DNA of 64,000 nucleotides from Bacillota bacterium (lineage in GTDB: Bacteria; Bacillota_A; Clostridia; Christensenellales; Aristaeellaceae). Each line of letters opens with the position of its first letter. The first letter of the stretch is position 1. The notes below the pieces were generated by a model. It was not told the DNA's origin. It made no database searches and saw only the letters and a list, made by a program, of their open reading frames with translations. The translations under genes and the position numbers were made by a program. Shown piece after piece: positions 37,554 through 46,224 of the stretch. Location: assembly GCA_023421735.1 (NCBI GenBank), contig JAEZSP010000037.1, positions 1 through 64,000 on the forward strand, given 5' to 3'.

Positions 37554-39320
37554 ATGGCTGATATTACGCTTAAAATAGACGGCGTATCCGTAACGGTTCC
37601 CGCCGGTACCACCGTCCTCGACGCGGCCAGGAAGGCCGGGATTCGCATCCCGACGCTTTGCTACATGAAGGGCGTCAATGAAATCGGCGCCTGCCGCATG
37701 TGCCTGGTCGATACCGGTGCGAAAGTGCCCTCCGCGGCGTGCGTGATGCCCGTCGAGTCCCTGCCGCGCGACCGCGTGACCGGAGAAATCAATGTAAAGA
37801 CGAATACGCCGCTCTTGCGCTCGATCCGCAAGTCGACGCTCGAGCTTCTGCTCTCCACGCACGACAAGAAATGCCTCTCCTGCCCCCGCAACACGAATTG
37901 CGAGTTGCAGAAGATGTGCATCGAATACGGCGTGGACAACGAGGATCAGTATAGCGGCCTCATGCCCGAGGCGAAGTATGACTCCTCCTCCCTCTCCATT
38001 CGCCGCAATAACGCCAAGTGCATCGTCTGCCGCCGTTGCGTTGCGATGTGCGACAAGGTGCAGAACGTGGGCGTCATCGGCGCCATGGGGCGGGGTATGA
38101 AGACGCAGATCGCCTCCGCATGGGGCATGACCCTTGCAGAGACCGGCTGCATCAACTGTGGCCAGTGCATCGCCGCGTGCCCGACCGGCGCGCTCACCGA
38201 GCGGGACGATACCCAGAAGGTCTGGGATGCCATCGCCGATCCCAAGAAGTTCGTGGTCGTGCAGGCCGCGCCCGCTGTCCGCGCCGCGCTCGGCGAGGAG
38301 TTCGGCATGCCGATCGGTACGAACGTCACCGGCAAACTGGCGGCATCGCTGCATCGCCTGGGCTTCGACAAGGTGTTTGACACCGATTTCGCGGCCGATC
38401 TCACCATCATGGAAGAGGCCACCGAACTCGTCACCCGCGTCAAGGAAGGCGGCGTCTTGCCGATGATCACTTCCTGCTCGCCGGGTTGGATCAAGTTCTG
38501 CGAGACCTATTATCCCGAGTTTATTCCGAATCTCTCCACCTGTAAATCCCCCCACGAGATGGAGGGTGCGGTGGTCAAGAGCTATTACGCCGAGAAGGCG
38601 GGTTTGAATCCCAAGGACATCGTGGTCGTCTCCGTCATGCCCTGCACCGCCAAAAAGTTCGAGGCTGCGCGTCCCGAGCTGGGCAATGAAGGGATTCCGG
38701 ACGTCGACGTCGTGATCACCACGCGCGAACTTGCGCGCATGATCAAAATCGCGGGCGTGGACTTCGTGAGTCTGCCCGACGAGACCTTCGACGAGATGTT
38801 GGGTGAGTACTCCGGCGCGGCGGTCATCTTCGGCGTGACCGGCGGCGTCATGGAGGCCGCGCTGCGTACCGCTTACGAAGTCATCACGGGCGATAAGCTC
38901 CAGAAGCTCGAATTCAACGATGTGCGCGGCTTCGAAGGTGTGAAGGAAGCCTCCTATAACCTGAGCGGGCTCGAAGTGAAGGTCGCTGTGGCGCATTCGA
39001 CGGGCGCAGCTTCCAAGCTCCTCGACGCCGTCAAGGCGGGCGAAAAGGACTATACCTTCATCGAGGTCATGGGATGCCCTGGCGGCTGCATCAACGGCGG
39101 CGGACAGCCGATCGTTTCGCCCACCGTGCGCGAGGTTGTGGACGTGAAGGGTCTGCGCGCCAAGGCGCTCTACGCCGAGGACGCTTCCAAGGCCGTGCGC
39201 AAGTCCCATGAGGCGCCCGCCGTCCAGAAGCTGTACGACGAGTATTTCGAGAAACCCAACTCCCACAAGGCGCACGAGCTCCTGCACACCCATTATCAGA
39301 AGCGCGCCAAATACAACTAA
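37554..39320 (+). CDS. hydA: [FeFe]-hydrogenase catalytic subunit (HydA)
   Basis: A 588-residue H2-producing subunit. The N-terminus is a plant-type 2Fe-2S domain (GACRMCLVD near 44), then a His-Cys3 cluster site (HDKKCLSCPRNTNC near 103-116) and two 4Fe-4S motifs (CIVCRRCVAMC near 156, CINCGQCIAACP near 200). The H-cluster loops are TSCSPGWIKF near 306, MPCTAKKF near 362 and EVMGCPGGCINGGGQP near 506. The first loop has Ser in place of the second Cys of the often quoted TSCCPGW. No maturation genes (hydE, hydF, hydG) are in the window. With HydB and HydC it should form a trimeric NADH/ferredoxin hydrogenase in the cytoplasm. Confidence 0.96.
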   Translation: MADITLKIDGVSVTVPAGTTVLDAARKAGIRIPTLCYMKGVNEIGACRMCLVDTGAKVPSAACVMPVESLPRDRVTGEINVKTNTPLLRSIRKSTLELLLSTHDKKCLSCPRNTNCELQKMCIEYGVDNEDQYSGLMPEAKYDSSSLSIRRNNAKCIVCRRCVAMCDKVQNVGVIGAMGRGMKTQIASAWGMTLAETGCINCGQCIAACPTGALTERDDTQKVWDAIADPKKFVVVQAAPAVRAALGEEFGMPIGTNVTGKLAASLHRLGFDKVFDTDFAADLTIMEEATELVTRVKEGGVLPMITSCSPGWIKFCETYYPEFIPNLSTCKSPHEMEGAVVKSYYAEKAGLNPKDIVVVSVMPCTAKKFEAARPELGNEGIPDVDVVITTRELARMIKIAGVDFVSLPDETFDEMLGEYSGAAVIFGVTGGVMEAALRTAYEVITGDKLQKLEFNDVRGFEGVKEASYNLSGLEVKVAVAHSTGAASKLLDAVKAGEKDYTFIEVMGCPGGCINGGGQPIVSPTVREVVDVKGLRAKALYAEDASKAVRKSHEAPAVQKLYDEYFEKPNSHKAHELLHTHYQKRAKYN

Positions 39321-39424
39321 AAAAACTGCAATCGGAGCGCCGTTCGTTTTTCGGATGGCGCTTCTCGTCGTTCATGTATGTAGAGGGTGGCATCCCGGGG
39401 GATCAAATCGAGGAGGGGAATGGG

Positions 39425-41668
39425 ATGGAGACTTTATTCAATGGTGGATGGCTGTTTTCATCGGACGGGGAGACGTATTATGCGGTTGAACTGCCGCACG
39501 ATGCGCAGATCACGTTGCCGCGCGCGGCGGGAGAATCGGGCTCACAGGGATTCTACCCCCACGACGGCGTCATTTTTTATCAAAAGACGTTTTTTGTGCC
39601 GGAGGAATGGGATGGTAAGGTCGTTTCACTCGTCTTTGAAGGCGCGCAGCGGTTCACAACCGTCTTTTTGAACGGGCGCGAGATTTGCCGGCATCCATAT
39701 GGCTATACGCCCTTTGCCGCCGAGCTTTCGGGACTCCTGATCGGTGCGGAGAACGAACTGCGCGTGCGGCTTGACAATACCGATTCCGGCGATCGCTGGT
39801 ATAGCGGCATGGGCATATACCGGAATGTACGGCTGCTTGTGAAAGAGCCGTGCCGGATTGCGCCGTGGGGACTTGGCGCCACGCACACCGTGGACGAAGC
39901 GGGCGCGCATGTGGATGTATCCGTTGAGATCGAGAATGCGGGCGCGCCGCGCGAGATTGAGATCGAAATCGCGCTGTGCGGCGAGGTGACGCACATATCG
40001 GGCCTTGCGGCGGCGGGGAAGAGTGTGTTTTTGGCGCATGTGCGCGTCAAGTCGCCCGAATTGTGGGACGTGGATGCGCCAAAGGTGCACATTCTGTCCG
40101 CGAAGGTGTTCGAGAAAGGCGCGCTCGTCGATGCGCAGGAAATCAAAACAGGCTTCCGGGAAGCGCGCTTCGACCCGGACACGGGATTTTGGCTCAATGG
40201 GCGGAACATCAAGCTCAAGGGCGTGAATCTGCACCACGACGGCGGCGTCTTTGGCGCCGCAGTGCCGGAGAAAGTCTGGCGGCGGCGGTTTTTGAAGCTC
40301 AAGGAAATGGGCGCGAACGCCGTGCGCACCTCCCACAACCCGCAGGCACCTGAATTTTACGATTTATGCGACGAGCTGGGGCTTCTCGTCATTGATGAGT
40401 TATACGATAAGTGGACGGGCACGCAACTCTACTACAAGGATATTTTCCCAACCGATCGCTTTTCGGACCTCGCCGCAATGATTGCGCGCGACAAGAGTCA
40501 CCCCTCAGTCATTCTTTGGAGCGTCGGCAACGAGGTGGAAATCCAGTATCAGGAAGCGTTTTACACATACCTGTCCGAGTTTTGCGATCGCTGTCGGCAG
40601 CTCGATCCGACGCGCCCCGTGTCCATGGCGCTCATCAGCTATGTGCTCAAGGATTTCAACGAAGATGTGCCGCTTGAAGATAGGCTTGCCGCGACGGTGC
40701 GCTATGGAGAACTCGTCGATGTGTTCATGGGTAATTATATGGAATCGTTCTATGTGGCATTGCGAGAAAAGGGACTCAGAAAGGCGTTTATCGGCTCTGA
40801 AATACTGGCCTATTACCGCTTTGAGGAGTTATCCAACAGCAACCTCGTGGTCGCTTCGCCCTGGAACGACGTAGAGGCACACGCGTGGGTCGCGGGTGGG
40901 TTCTACTGGGCGGGGATCGATTATCTCGGTGAATCGATCGGTTGGCCCTGCCACGGCTGGGCGGGTTGCCCCATCGACAGCGCGGGATTTTTGAAGCCGC
41001 GCGCATACCATATCGCGAGCCAGTGGAAGACAGAACCCATGGTGAAGCTTGCGGTGTTTGATGATTCCCAAAGCTGGGACATGGCAAACGGCATGTGGGG
41101 GTTCCCGGAGATGGCTGCCGACTGGAACCAGAACGCGCCAGGGCGCATCTACCACGTGGCTGCGTTCACCAACTGCGACGAGGTCGTGTTGCACCAGACA
41201 GGCAGGTTCCCGCGCACGGCGCGTCCCGATCCGGACGAGCACATCGCGCACTTTTATTTGCCTTATGGGCCGGGGGAGCTTGTCGCCGAAGGACTGATTG
41301 GCGGGGAAAAGGTATGCAAAGATCGGCTGATGACGACCGACGGGCCTGCAAAACTGGAACTGAAGCTGTGCGATTCGCTCAGGGCAGACGGGCAGGACAT
41401 TGCGCAGATTGAGGCGACGCTCGTCGATGCGGAGGGGCAGATTGCCACGCGCGTGCGACCGGAAATCAAGGTCGCGGTCGAAGGCGCGGCGAGCCTGTGG
41501 AAGCTGTCAAACGGCGATTTCCTCGCGACGGACGCGATTGCGCGCATGCACGAGGGGCACATGCTGATCGTCCTGCGCTCAAATGGGCAGTCGGGCGCGG
41601 TGCGCGTCGTTGCTTCTGCCGAAGGGGCTGCGGATGCGGAGCTGATCTTTCAGGCAAAAACATGGTAA
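39425..41668 (+). CDS. Glycoside hydrolase family 2 (beta-galactosidase/beta-glucuronidase-like)
   Basis: A 747-residue cytoplasmic glycosidase with the GH2 order: sugar-binding jelly roll (about 1-150), immunoglobulin-like domain (about 155-250), TIM barrel (about 255-540) and C-terminal beta domains. KGVNLHHDGGVFGAAV and ANAVRTSHNPQAPEFYDLCDELG are GH2 signatures. The acid/base Glu is in WSVGNEVE (near 368) and the probable nucleophile Glu in FIGSEILAYY (near 457). The exact sugar, galactose, glucuronate or mannose, cannot be told. I start at ATG 39425 after CGAGGAGGGG; an ATG 17 codons earlier has no such site. It has no co-directed close partner. Confidence 0.92.
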   Translation: METLFNGGWLFSSDGETYYAVELPHDAQITLPRAAGESGSQGFYPHDGVIFYQKTFFVPEEWDGKVVSLVFEGAQRFTTVFLNGREICRHPYGYTPFAAELSGLLIGAENELRVRLDNTDSGDRWYSGMGIYRNVRLLVKEPCRIAPWGLGATHTVDEAGAHVDVSVEIENAGAPREIEIEIALCGEVTHISGLAAAGKSVFLAHVRVKSPELWDVDAPKVHILSAKVFEKGALVDAQEIKTGFREARFDPDTGFWLNGRNIKLKGVNLHHDGGVFGAAVPEKVWRRRFLKLKEMGANAVRTSHNPQAPEFYDLCDELGLLVIDELYDKWTGTQLYYKDIFPTDRFSDLAAMIARDKSHPSVILWSVGNEVEIQYQEAFYTYLSEFCDRCRQLDPTRPVSMALISYVLKDFNEDVPLEDRLAATVRYGELVDVFMGNYMESFYVALREKGLRKAFIGSEILAYYRFEELSNSNLVVASPWNDVEAHAWVAGGFYWAGIDYLGESIGWPCHGWAGCPIDSAGFLKPRAYHIASQWKTEPMVKLAVFDDSQSWDMANGMWGFPEMAADWNQNAPGRIYHVAAFTNCDEVVLHQTGRFPRTARPDPDEHIAHFYLPYGPGELVAEGLIGGEKVCKDRLMTTDGPAKLELKLCDSLRADGQDIAQIEATLVDAEGQIATRVRPEIKVAVEGAASLWKLSNGDFLATDAIARMHEGHMLIVLRSNGQSGAVRVVASAEGAADAELIFQAKTW

Positions 41669-41814
41669 AATATAACAGGTATGTTGAACTGGAAACATCC
41701 GCCGGATCCGATGCGTCTATAAGGTGCCGCTGAACGAGGCCGACGCGATTCCCGCAAAGAGAGGATCGAGGCCGACAAGCGCTCGGTGAGATCATTTTTT
41801 GGGCGGTGTAATCC
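41669..41814 (+). other. 5' leader and promoter region of the DUF4309-like gene
   Basis: 146 bases. A -10-like TAAAAT/TATAAC lies at the stop codon of the GH2 gene (about 41666-41680). The following leader contains the direct repeat CGAGGCCGAC at 41735-41744 and 41767-41776. I do not recognise a known riboswitch. Confidence 0.35.
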
Positions 41815-42354
41815 ATGAAAAAGAAATTGACATCCATTTTGTTGGCCCTGATACTGTGTTTTGCGGTATTGCCCGCGTCGGCGGAGACGGATGCACATGC
41901 GCTCCTCAAATCAATCGATGTGTTGGGACAGATGGGCTGGGTGCTCAATGCGCCCTACAAGGCAGAACAGGATACCATCGACGTCGCGATGAACGATTTG
42001 GGCGACGCGGACAGTTCCAACTATGTTGAGTCCGCGAAGGGCACCTACTACACGTACGATGCGCAGAAACTCGTATTTGGCGTAAACAAGGGAGAGCAGA
42101 TCTTTGAAATTCGCTCCTTTGACGCCCGGCTTTCTGAAATCAAGCTTTCGGATGTGACGGATTACTTCGGCGACCCGGCACATTTGACCCGTTCGGACAC
42201 GGAGCTGTTTATCAGCTACAAGCTTACGGACGATTTCACCATCAAGTTCGTCTTTCCGCGCACGGGTACGAACCCCGCCGTCTCGCACTATTGCGTCATC
42301 TATCCCGCGGGAACGGTCAACATGATGGCCGACGATCCCGGCAGGGAATGGTAA
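41815..42354 (+). CDS. Secreted DUF4309 (YjgB-like) protein
   Basis: A 179-residue exported protein. Residues 1-23 form a signal peptide (KKKLTSILLALILCFAVLPA, cleavage after ASA). The mature part (KLVFGVNKGEQIFEIRSFDARLSEIKLSDVTDYFGDP split over two strands) follows the YjgB/DUF4309 layout: a YYTYDAQKLVFGV strand, a SFD-x-RL strand and a helix with YFGDPAHLTRSD. The function of the family is unknown. It is flanked by its own leader and a good terminator, so it is monocistronic. Confidence 0.75.
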   Translation: MKKKLTSILLALILCFAVLPASAETDAHALLKSIDVLGQMGWVLNAPYKAEQDTIDVAMNDLGDADSSNYVESAKGTYYTYDAQKLVFGVNKGEQIFEIRSFDARLSEIKLSDVTDYFGDPAHLTRSDTELFISYKLTDDFTIKFVFPRTGTNPAVSHYCVIYPAGTVNMMADDPGREW

Positions 42355-42364
42355 GTGCCAATGC

Positions 42365-42392
42365 GGCGTCCCGTTAATTCGGGGCGCCGTTT
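42365..42392 (+). terminator. Intrinsic terminator after the DUF4309-like gene
   Basis: GGCGTCCCG pairs with CGGGGCGCC (one wobble) over a short loop and is followed by GTTTCCTTT. Confidence 0.65.
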
Positions 42393-42464
42393 CCTTTAAC
42401 CGCGTTTCCTTTCGGGCGCAGTTGCTGTATAATAAAGCCAGCAAAAGACGCGGGAGGGATTCAA

Positions 42465-43757
42465 ATGAGCTTCGAACTGATGCATCCGGCGGATCAGCTG
42501 GTTCTGATCATGGACCGAATTTACCACTATGGCATGACAACGACGTCGGGCGGGAACCTCTCGATCATGGACGAGGACGGCAATATCTGGATCACACCCG
42601 GCAGCGTTGACAAGGGCACGTTGACGCGCAAGGATATGATCCGCGTGAAGCCTACGGGCGAGGTGATCGGCATTCACAAGCCTTCGGTCGAGCTGCCGTT
42701 CCATAAAATGATTTATCAGACGCGTCCCGACCTGAAGGCCATTTTGCATGCGCATCCGCCGACGCTCGTGGCGTTTTCACTCGCCCGCAAAATTCCCATG
42801 GTGAATTTGGTGCCCGGCGCGCGTGATCTTTTGGGCGAAGTGGGTATGGCGAAGTACGAAGTGCCGGGAAGCGCGCTCCTGGGCGAGCGGATTGCCGACG
42901 AGTTCCGAAAGGGCAAGCGCACGGTGCTTCTCGAAAATCACGGCGTCGTTTGCGGGTCGACCGATCTTTTTACTGCGTTTATGGCCTTCGAGACCCTCGA
43001 TTATGCGGGACGCATCGAGATCGGTGCGAAGAAGCTTGGCGTGCCGCGCGAGCTTACGGATGTCCAGCTTTCACTCGACCGGGAGCGTGCGGGTGGCGCG
43101 ATGGACTCCTTCATTCCGGCCAGTCATTCCAGCGAGGAGCGCGAACTCCGCCGCGATATGTGCACGCTCATCCACCGCGCCTATGATCAGAAGCTCTTTA
43201 CCTCCACGCAGGGCACGTTTTCGCATCGGCTTTCGGATGGCTCGTTCCTCATCACACCCTATATGAAGGATCGCAAATATCTCGATCTCGACGACATCGT
43301 GCGCATTAAAAACGGCATGTGCGAAAGCGGGAAGGTGCCTTCGCGCTCCGTGCTGCTCCATGCGCGCATTTACCGCGAGCATCCGGAGATCGGCGCGGTT
43401 ATTATCGCAAAGCCGCCTGCCATCATGTCCTTCGCCGTGACCGACGCAGCTTTTGATTCGCGCACCATTCCCGAGAGCTATATCATGCTCCGCGACGTCA
43501 AGCGCCTTCCCTTTGAGGCAGTCGCCAATGATCCGGAGGCGATTTCCGCTGCCTTCGATGAAAAGACGCCTGCGGTCATCATCGATAACAATGCGGTCGT
43601 CGTCACGGGTGCATCGCTTCTCAACGCCTTCGATCGTCTTGAGGTGCTCGACTACTCCGCAGAGGCCATCATCGGCGCACGCGATATCGGCCCTGTCGTC
43701 ATCATCTCGGACGATCAGGTGCGCGAGATCAACCGTGCGTTTGGACTGAAGGAGTGA
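42465..43757 (+). CDS. Tandem class II aldolase/adducin-domain protein
   Basis: A 430-residue protein made of two class II aldolase-type domains. The first (about 1-210) has the zinc ligands HAH in ILHAHPPTLVAF (near 95) and His in LENHGVV (near 158), as in fuculose-1-phosphate aldolase and relatives. The second (about 222-425) repeats the fold (LIHRAYDQKLFTSTQGTFSHRL) but has IAKPPAIMSF where HAH should be and IDNNAVVV where the last His should be, so it cannot bind zinc in the same way. One domain is therefore probably catalytic and one structural. GGGAGG precedes the ATG. Its substrate is unknown; no kinase or isomerase is adjacent. Confidence 0.87.
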   Translation: MSFELMHPADQLVLIMDRIYHYGMTTTSGGNLSIMDEDGNIWITPGSVDKGTLTRKDMIRVKPTGEVIGIHKPSVELPFHKMIYQTRPDLKAILHAHPPTLVAFSLARKIPMVNLVPGARDLLGEVGMAKYEVPGSALLGERIADEFRKGKRTVLLENHGVVCGSTDLFTAFMAFETLDYAGRIEIGAKKLGVPRELTDVQLSLDRERAGGAMDSFIPASHSSEERELRRDMCTLIHRAYDQKLFTSTQGTFSHRLSDGSFLITPYMKDRKYLDLDDIVRIKNGMCESGKVPSRSVLLHARIYREHPEIGAVIIAKPPAIMSFAVTDAAFDSRTIPESYIMLRDVKRLPFEAVANDPEAISAAFDEKTPAVIIDNNAVVVTGASLLNAFDRLEVLDYSAEAIIGARDIGPVVIISDDQVREINRAFGLKE

Positions 43758-43798
43758 ATTTTAAAACCCCGCATACGGAAAATTGATCATCAATCCGT

Positions 43799-43831
43799 CA
43801 GAAGCCCCGGGGTTCAAGCCCGGGGCTTCTG
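43799..43831. terminator. Perfect 13-bp hairpin between convergent genes
   Basis: CAGAAGCCCCGGG pairs with CCCGGGGCTTCTG over a 7-nt loop. It lies between the aldolase gene and the convergent URO-D gene and may stop transcription from both sides; there is no T run. Confidence 0.5.
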
Positions 43832-43913
43832 AATGCACAAAATCGTCCGGCTGGGGGTTGGGATCCCAGACGGACGACGCGAAGTATGGTTTTTCTGCTG
43901 TTGGGTCGGGATG

Positions 43914-43936
43914 CCAAAGGGCCGATGGCCCTTTGG
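43914..43936. terminator. Perfect 10-bp hairpin before the URO-D gene end
   Basis: CCAAAGGGCC pairs with GGCCCTTTGG over GAT. It is the second stem in the 208-base convergent gap; no T run follows. Confidence 0.45.
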
Positions 43937-43965
43937 CGGGAGTACGAAGGCAGCGCCCTCTCCGG

Positions 43966-45027
43966 TCAACGCCTGGACATTTCCCGGTACGCCTCCTCGT
44001 AGACGAGGCAGTTTTCGATGGGTGTATTGGCTGGAATGTGGTTTCCGACAGCCATGATGAAGCCGGGACAGGATTTTCCGATGTCCATGCAGCGCTTGAC
44101 CTCTGCGCGGATGGCTTCGGGGGTGCCGGAGAGGAGGATGCGGGTATCGGCGTTGCCGATGAAGGCATGGGTGCGTCCGTATTTTTCGGCAATATAGGCC
44201 ATATCGGTAGATGGCTCGAGCACGAACGCCTGTGCGCCTGCCTGGGCGATGTCGTCAATGAACTGCGTGTAACAACCGTCGGAGGTGTAAACGAGCTTTT
44301 TGCCCGACTCGATAATGGGCGCGAAATAGCGCGCGTAATTGGGAAACACGTACTTGCGATACCACGCGGGATGGATAAACGCGCCGGATGTCCACACGAT
44401 GTCGTCGTGGATCATGACGCAGGGCACGTCCGCTGCGGCGAGCGCGCGGAACGCAGGCATCATCCAGTCCGCGTAGCGGTTTGCGACTGCGCCGAATCCG
44501 TCGGGATCGTCGCCCATCGCCTCAAGCATGATCTCCCAGCCGAAGATCTCAATGAGCCCGGAAATGAGCGTCACATAGATGCCGGTCATGTTGACCTCGT
44601 TGGGGAGCTCTTCGACGTTTTTGCGGTAGTGCGCCTCAAAGGCCGCCTTCATCTTGGACTCGTCGATGGGTCCGTAGGTCTCCAGCGGATCGAACGCCAG
44701 CGCCTCTTCCGGTGAGGAAAACGGACACTCGACGCGCGTATCCTTGTCCGTGCCCGATGCGCCGTAGGCAGCGTGCCCCATGCGGGTGCGCTTTTTCTGG
44801 ATGAGCTGATCGAGGAGGTAGATGCTCCACGAAAAATCAAAGTTCCACGCTTCGCGCATCGCACGCCGGGCGCGTACCTTTTCGGCGGCGCTCGACCGGT
44901 CGTTGACGTCAATCCCTGTGACGCGTTTGATGAGGGGGAAGTGGTATTCCGCAAGCGAGTATTCTGTGCGCGGCACGCGTGCGGGCATTTCAAGGTTCAG
45001 GGCTGCCCAGCCGTCTGAATATGACAT
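43966..45027 (-). CDS. Uroporphyrinogen-decarboxylase-family protein
   Basis: A 353-residue TIM-barrel protein of the URO-D superfamily, which includes haem-pathway HemE and many corrinoid/CoM methyltransferases (MtaA/CmuA type). Seen are MIHDDIVWTSGAFIHPAWYRKYVFP (in two parts, near 198-222), a typical central motif of the methyltransferase branch, and the C-terminal SCPGFIMAVGNHIPANTPIEN, the substrate-site loop. No other haem genes are present, so HemE itself is unlikely; a methyltransferase role is more likely. It starts 1 base after the MFS gene and is the last gene of the T-box operon. Confidence 0.82.
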   Translation of the reverse strand: MSYSDGWAALNLEMPARVPRTEYSLAEYHFPLIKRVTGIDVNDRSSAAEKVRARRAMREAWNFDFSWSIYLLDQLIQKKRTRMGHAAYGASGTDKDTRVECPFSSPEEALAFDPLETYGPIDESKMKAAFEAHYRKNVEELPNEVNMTGIYVTLISGLIEIFGWEIMLEAMGDDPDGFGAVANRYADWMMPAFRALAAADVPCVMIHDDIVWTSGAFIHPAWYRKYVFPNYARYFAPIIESGKKLVYTSDGCYTQFIDDIAQAGAQAFVLEPSTDMAYIAEKYGRTHAFIGNADTRILLSGTPEAIRAEVKRCMDIGKSCPGFIMAVGNHIPANTPIENCLVYEEAYREMSRR

Positions 45028-45028
45028 G

Positions 45029-46204
45029 TTACGCCTTTCTGATAAAGAGATTCACCGTAGCGCCGACGACGGCGACGCCGATCAAAATGAGGTATGTATT
45101 CATGTAGCTCATGGGCGCCAGCGCGGTTGCCGCAAAGGACGCGGGGATGAGCGTGAGGGTGAGGACCGGGAAGTTGAGCGGGAAATACTTGCGTCCAAAG
45201 AACGCCAGGGAGAACGTCGTTGTAACGGTGGGCGCGAACGAATACGCGAGGCCGCAAAGGCACAGGCCGGTAAACGCCACGGCCGCGGAGCCCGTTTTCA
45301 CGGCGATGAGCATGGTAACGGGCGCGAGGATCAGGATCGCGCTATTGACGTACTGCGTCTTGCGCAGGCCCAATTTATCAAACATTGTGCCCGAGATGAG
45401 CCGCCCGAGTCCGTTCATGACGGAAATCATGCTCGCGCCGAGCGCCACGACCGCTGCCGAGGCCTCCATGCTGCCCATGAATTGTTTGGATTGACCGATG
45501 GCGGTCGCGCCGACCATGCCGATCATGGTGCAGAATGCGTACAGCAACCAGAACGAGGGCCGCCGGAGCATTTGCCCGGTGGTGAAATCCTGCCCGTCGG
45601 TCGCGGCCTGCATCACGTGGGCGGGCACCTCGCCGGGTTTGGGCAGGCGCACCGTGAGCCCGATGAGCGCGAGGAGGACGCCGATCCCGGCGCCATACAA
45701 TAAAAATGTGCCGCGCCAGCCGATGGATGTGTCAAACAGTTTCACGGCGAGATTGCCGAGCACCATTGCGGAAAAGCCGAAGCCGAGCATCATCGCGCCG
45801 GAAGCGAAGCCCTTTTTGTCCGGGAACCATGCATTTGTTACGGAGATGACGGTGTTATACACCATGCCGATGCCCGCGCCCGCGAGAAATCCGTAACCGA
45901 AGTAGAGCTGGAATAGACTTGCGCCCGCTTCCAGCCGTGAAACGAGGAAGAATCCGATCGCAACCAGCGCCGCGCTGATGAACATGCGCACCCGTGCGTG
46001 CACCTTGCGGGCAATGGAGCCGGAAAAAACGCCGCTCAGACAGAAAAAACACAACGTCAGGGTGTAGTTCAGCTGAAGCTGTGCGGCGGTTGCGCCTGCG
46101 TACACGTCTTGCGCAAGGGGAACCTTCAGAAACGACCAGGCGTAGATGATGCCCGCGAGGAGAAGCGCGACGACCGCAAGGATCAACCTGATGTACCGGT
46201 TCAT
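45029..46204 (-). CDS. MFS transporter, OFA (oxalate/formate antiporter-like) family
   Basis: A 391-residue membrane protein with about 12 helices. The N-terminal IYAWSFLKVPLAQ segment and the FSGSIARKVHAR and GAGIGMVYNTVISVTNAWFPDKKGFASG loops match OFA-family major facilitators, which move organic anions such as oxalate, formate or pyruvate. The central loop (about 190-215) is cytoplasmic. It lies between an acyl-CoA synthetase and a URO-D-like gene under a T-box, which suggests it carries the organic acid or amino-acid-derived compound used by that operon. Confidence 0.9.
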   Translation of the reverse strand: MNRYIRLILAVVALLLAGIIYAWSFLKVPLAQDVYAGATAAQLQLNYTLTLCFFCLSGVFSGSIARKVHARVRMFISAALVAIGFFLVSRLEAGASLFQLYFGYGFLAGAGIGMVYNTVISVTNAWFPDKKGFASGAMMLGFGFSAMVLGNLAVKLFDTSIGWRGTFLLYGAGIGVLLALIGLTVRLPKPGEVPAHVMQAATDGQDFTTGQMLRRPSFWLLYAFCTMIGMVGATAIGQSKQFMGSMEASAAVVALGASMISVMNGLGRLISGTMFDKLGLRKTQYVNSAILILAPVTMLIAVKTGSAAVAFTGLCLCGLAYSFAPTVTTTFSLAFFGRKYFPLNFPVLTLTLIPASFAATALAPMSYMNTYLILIGVAVVGATVNLFIRKA

Positions 46205-46224
46205 GTGTGTTTCCTCCGTCTCTA

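Noticed and set aside
36741..39293. 850-codon open frame on the minus strand opposite hydB/hydA
   Set aside because: It mirrors the codon bias of the real genes on the plus strand. The product is rich in His, Arg, Leu and Gly with no recognisable domain, and it has no ribosome site.
43799..43831. GGTTCAAGCC resembling a tRNA T-arm
   Set aside because: It is the loop of a perfect hairpin; no acceptor, D or anticodon arms can be formed around it.
43966..45027. hemE assignment for the URO-D protein
   Set aside because: No haem-pathway genes are near, and the motifs and operon context fit the methyltransferase branch better.
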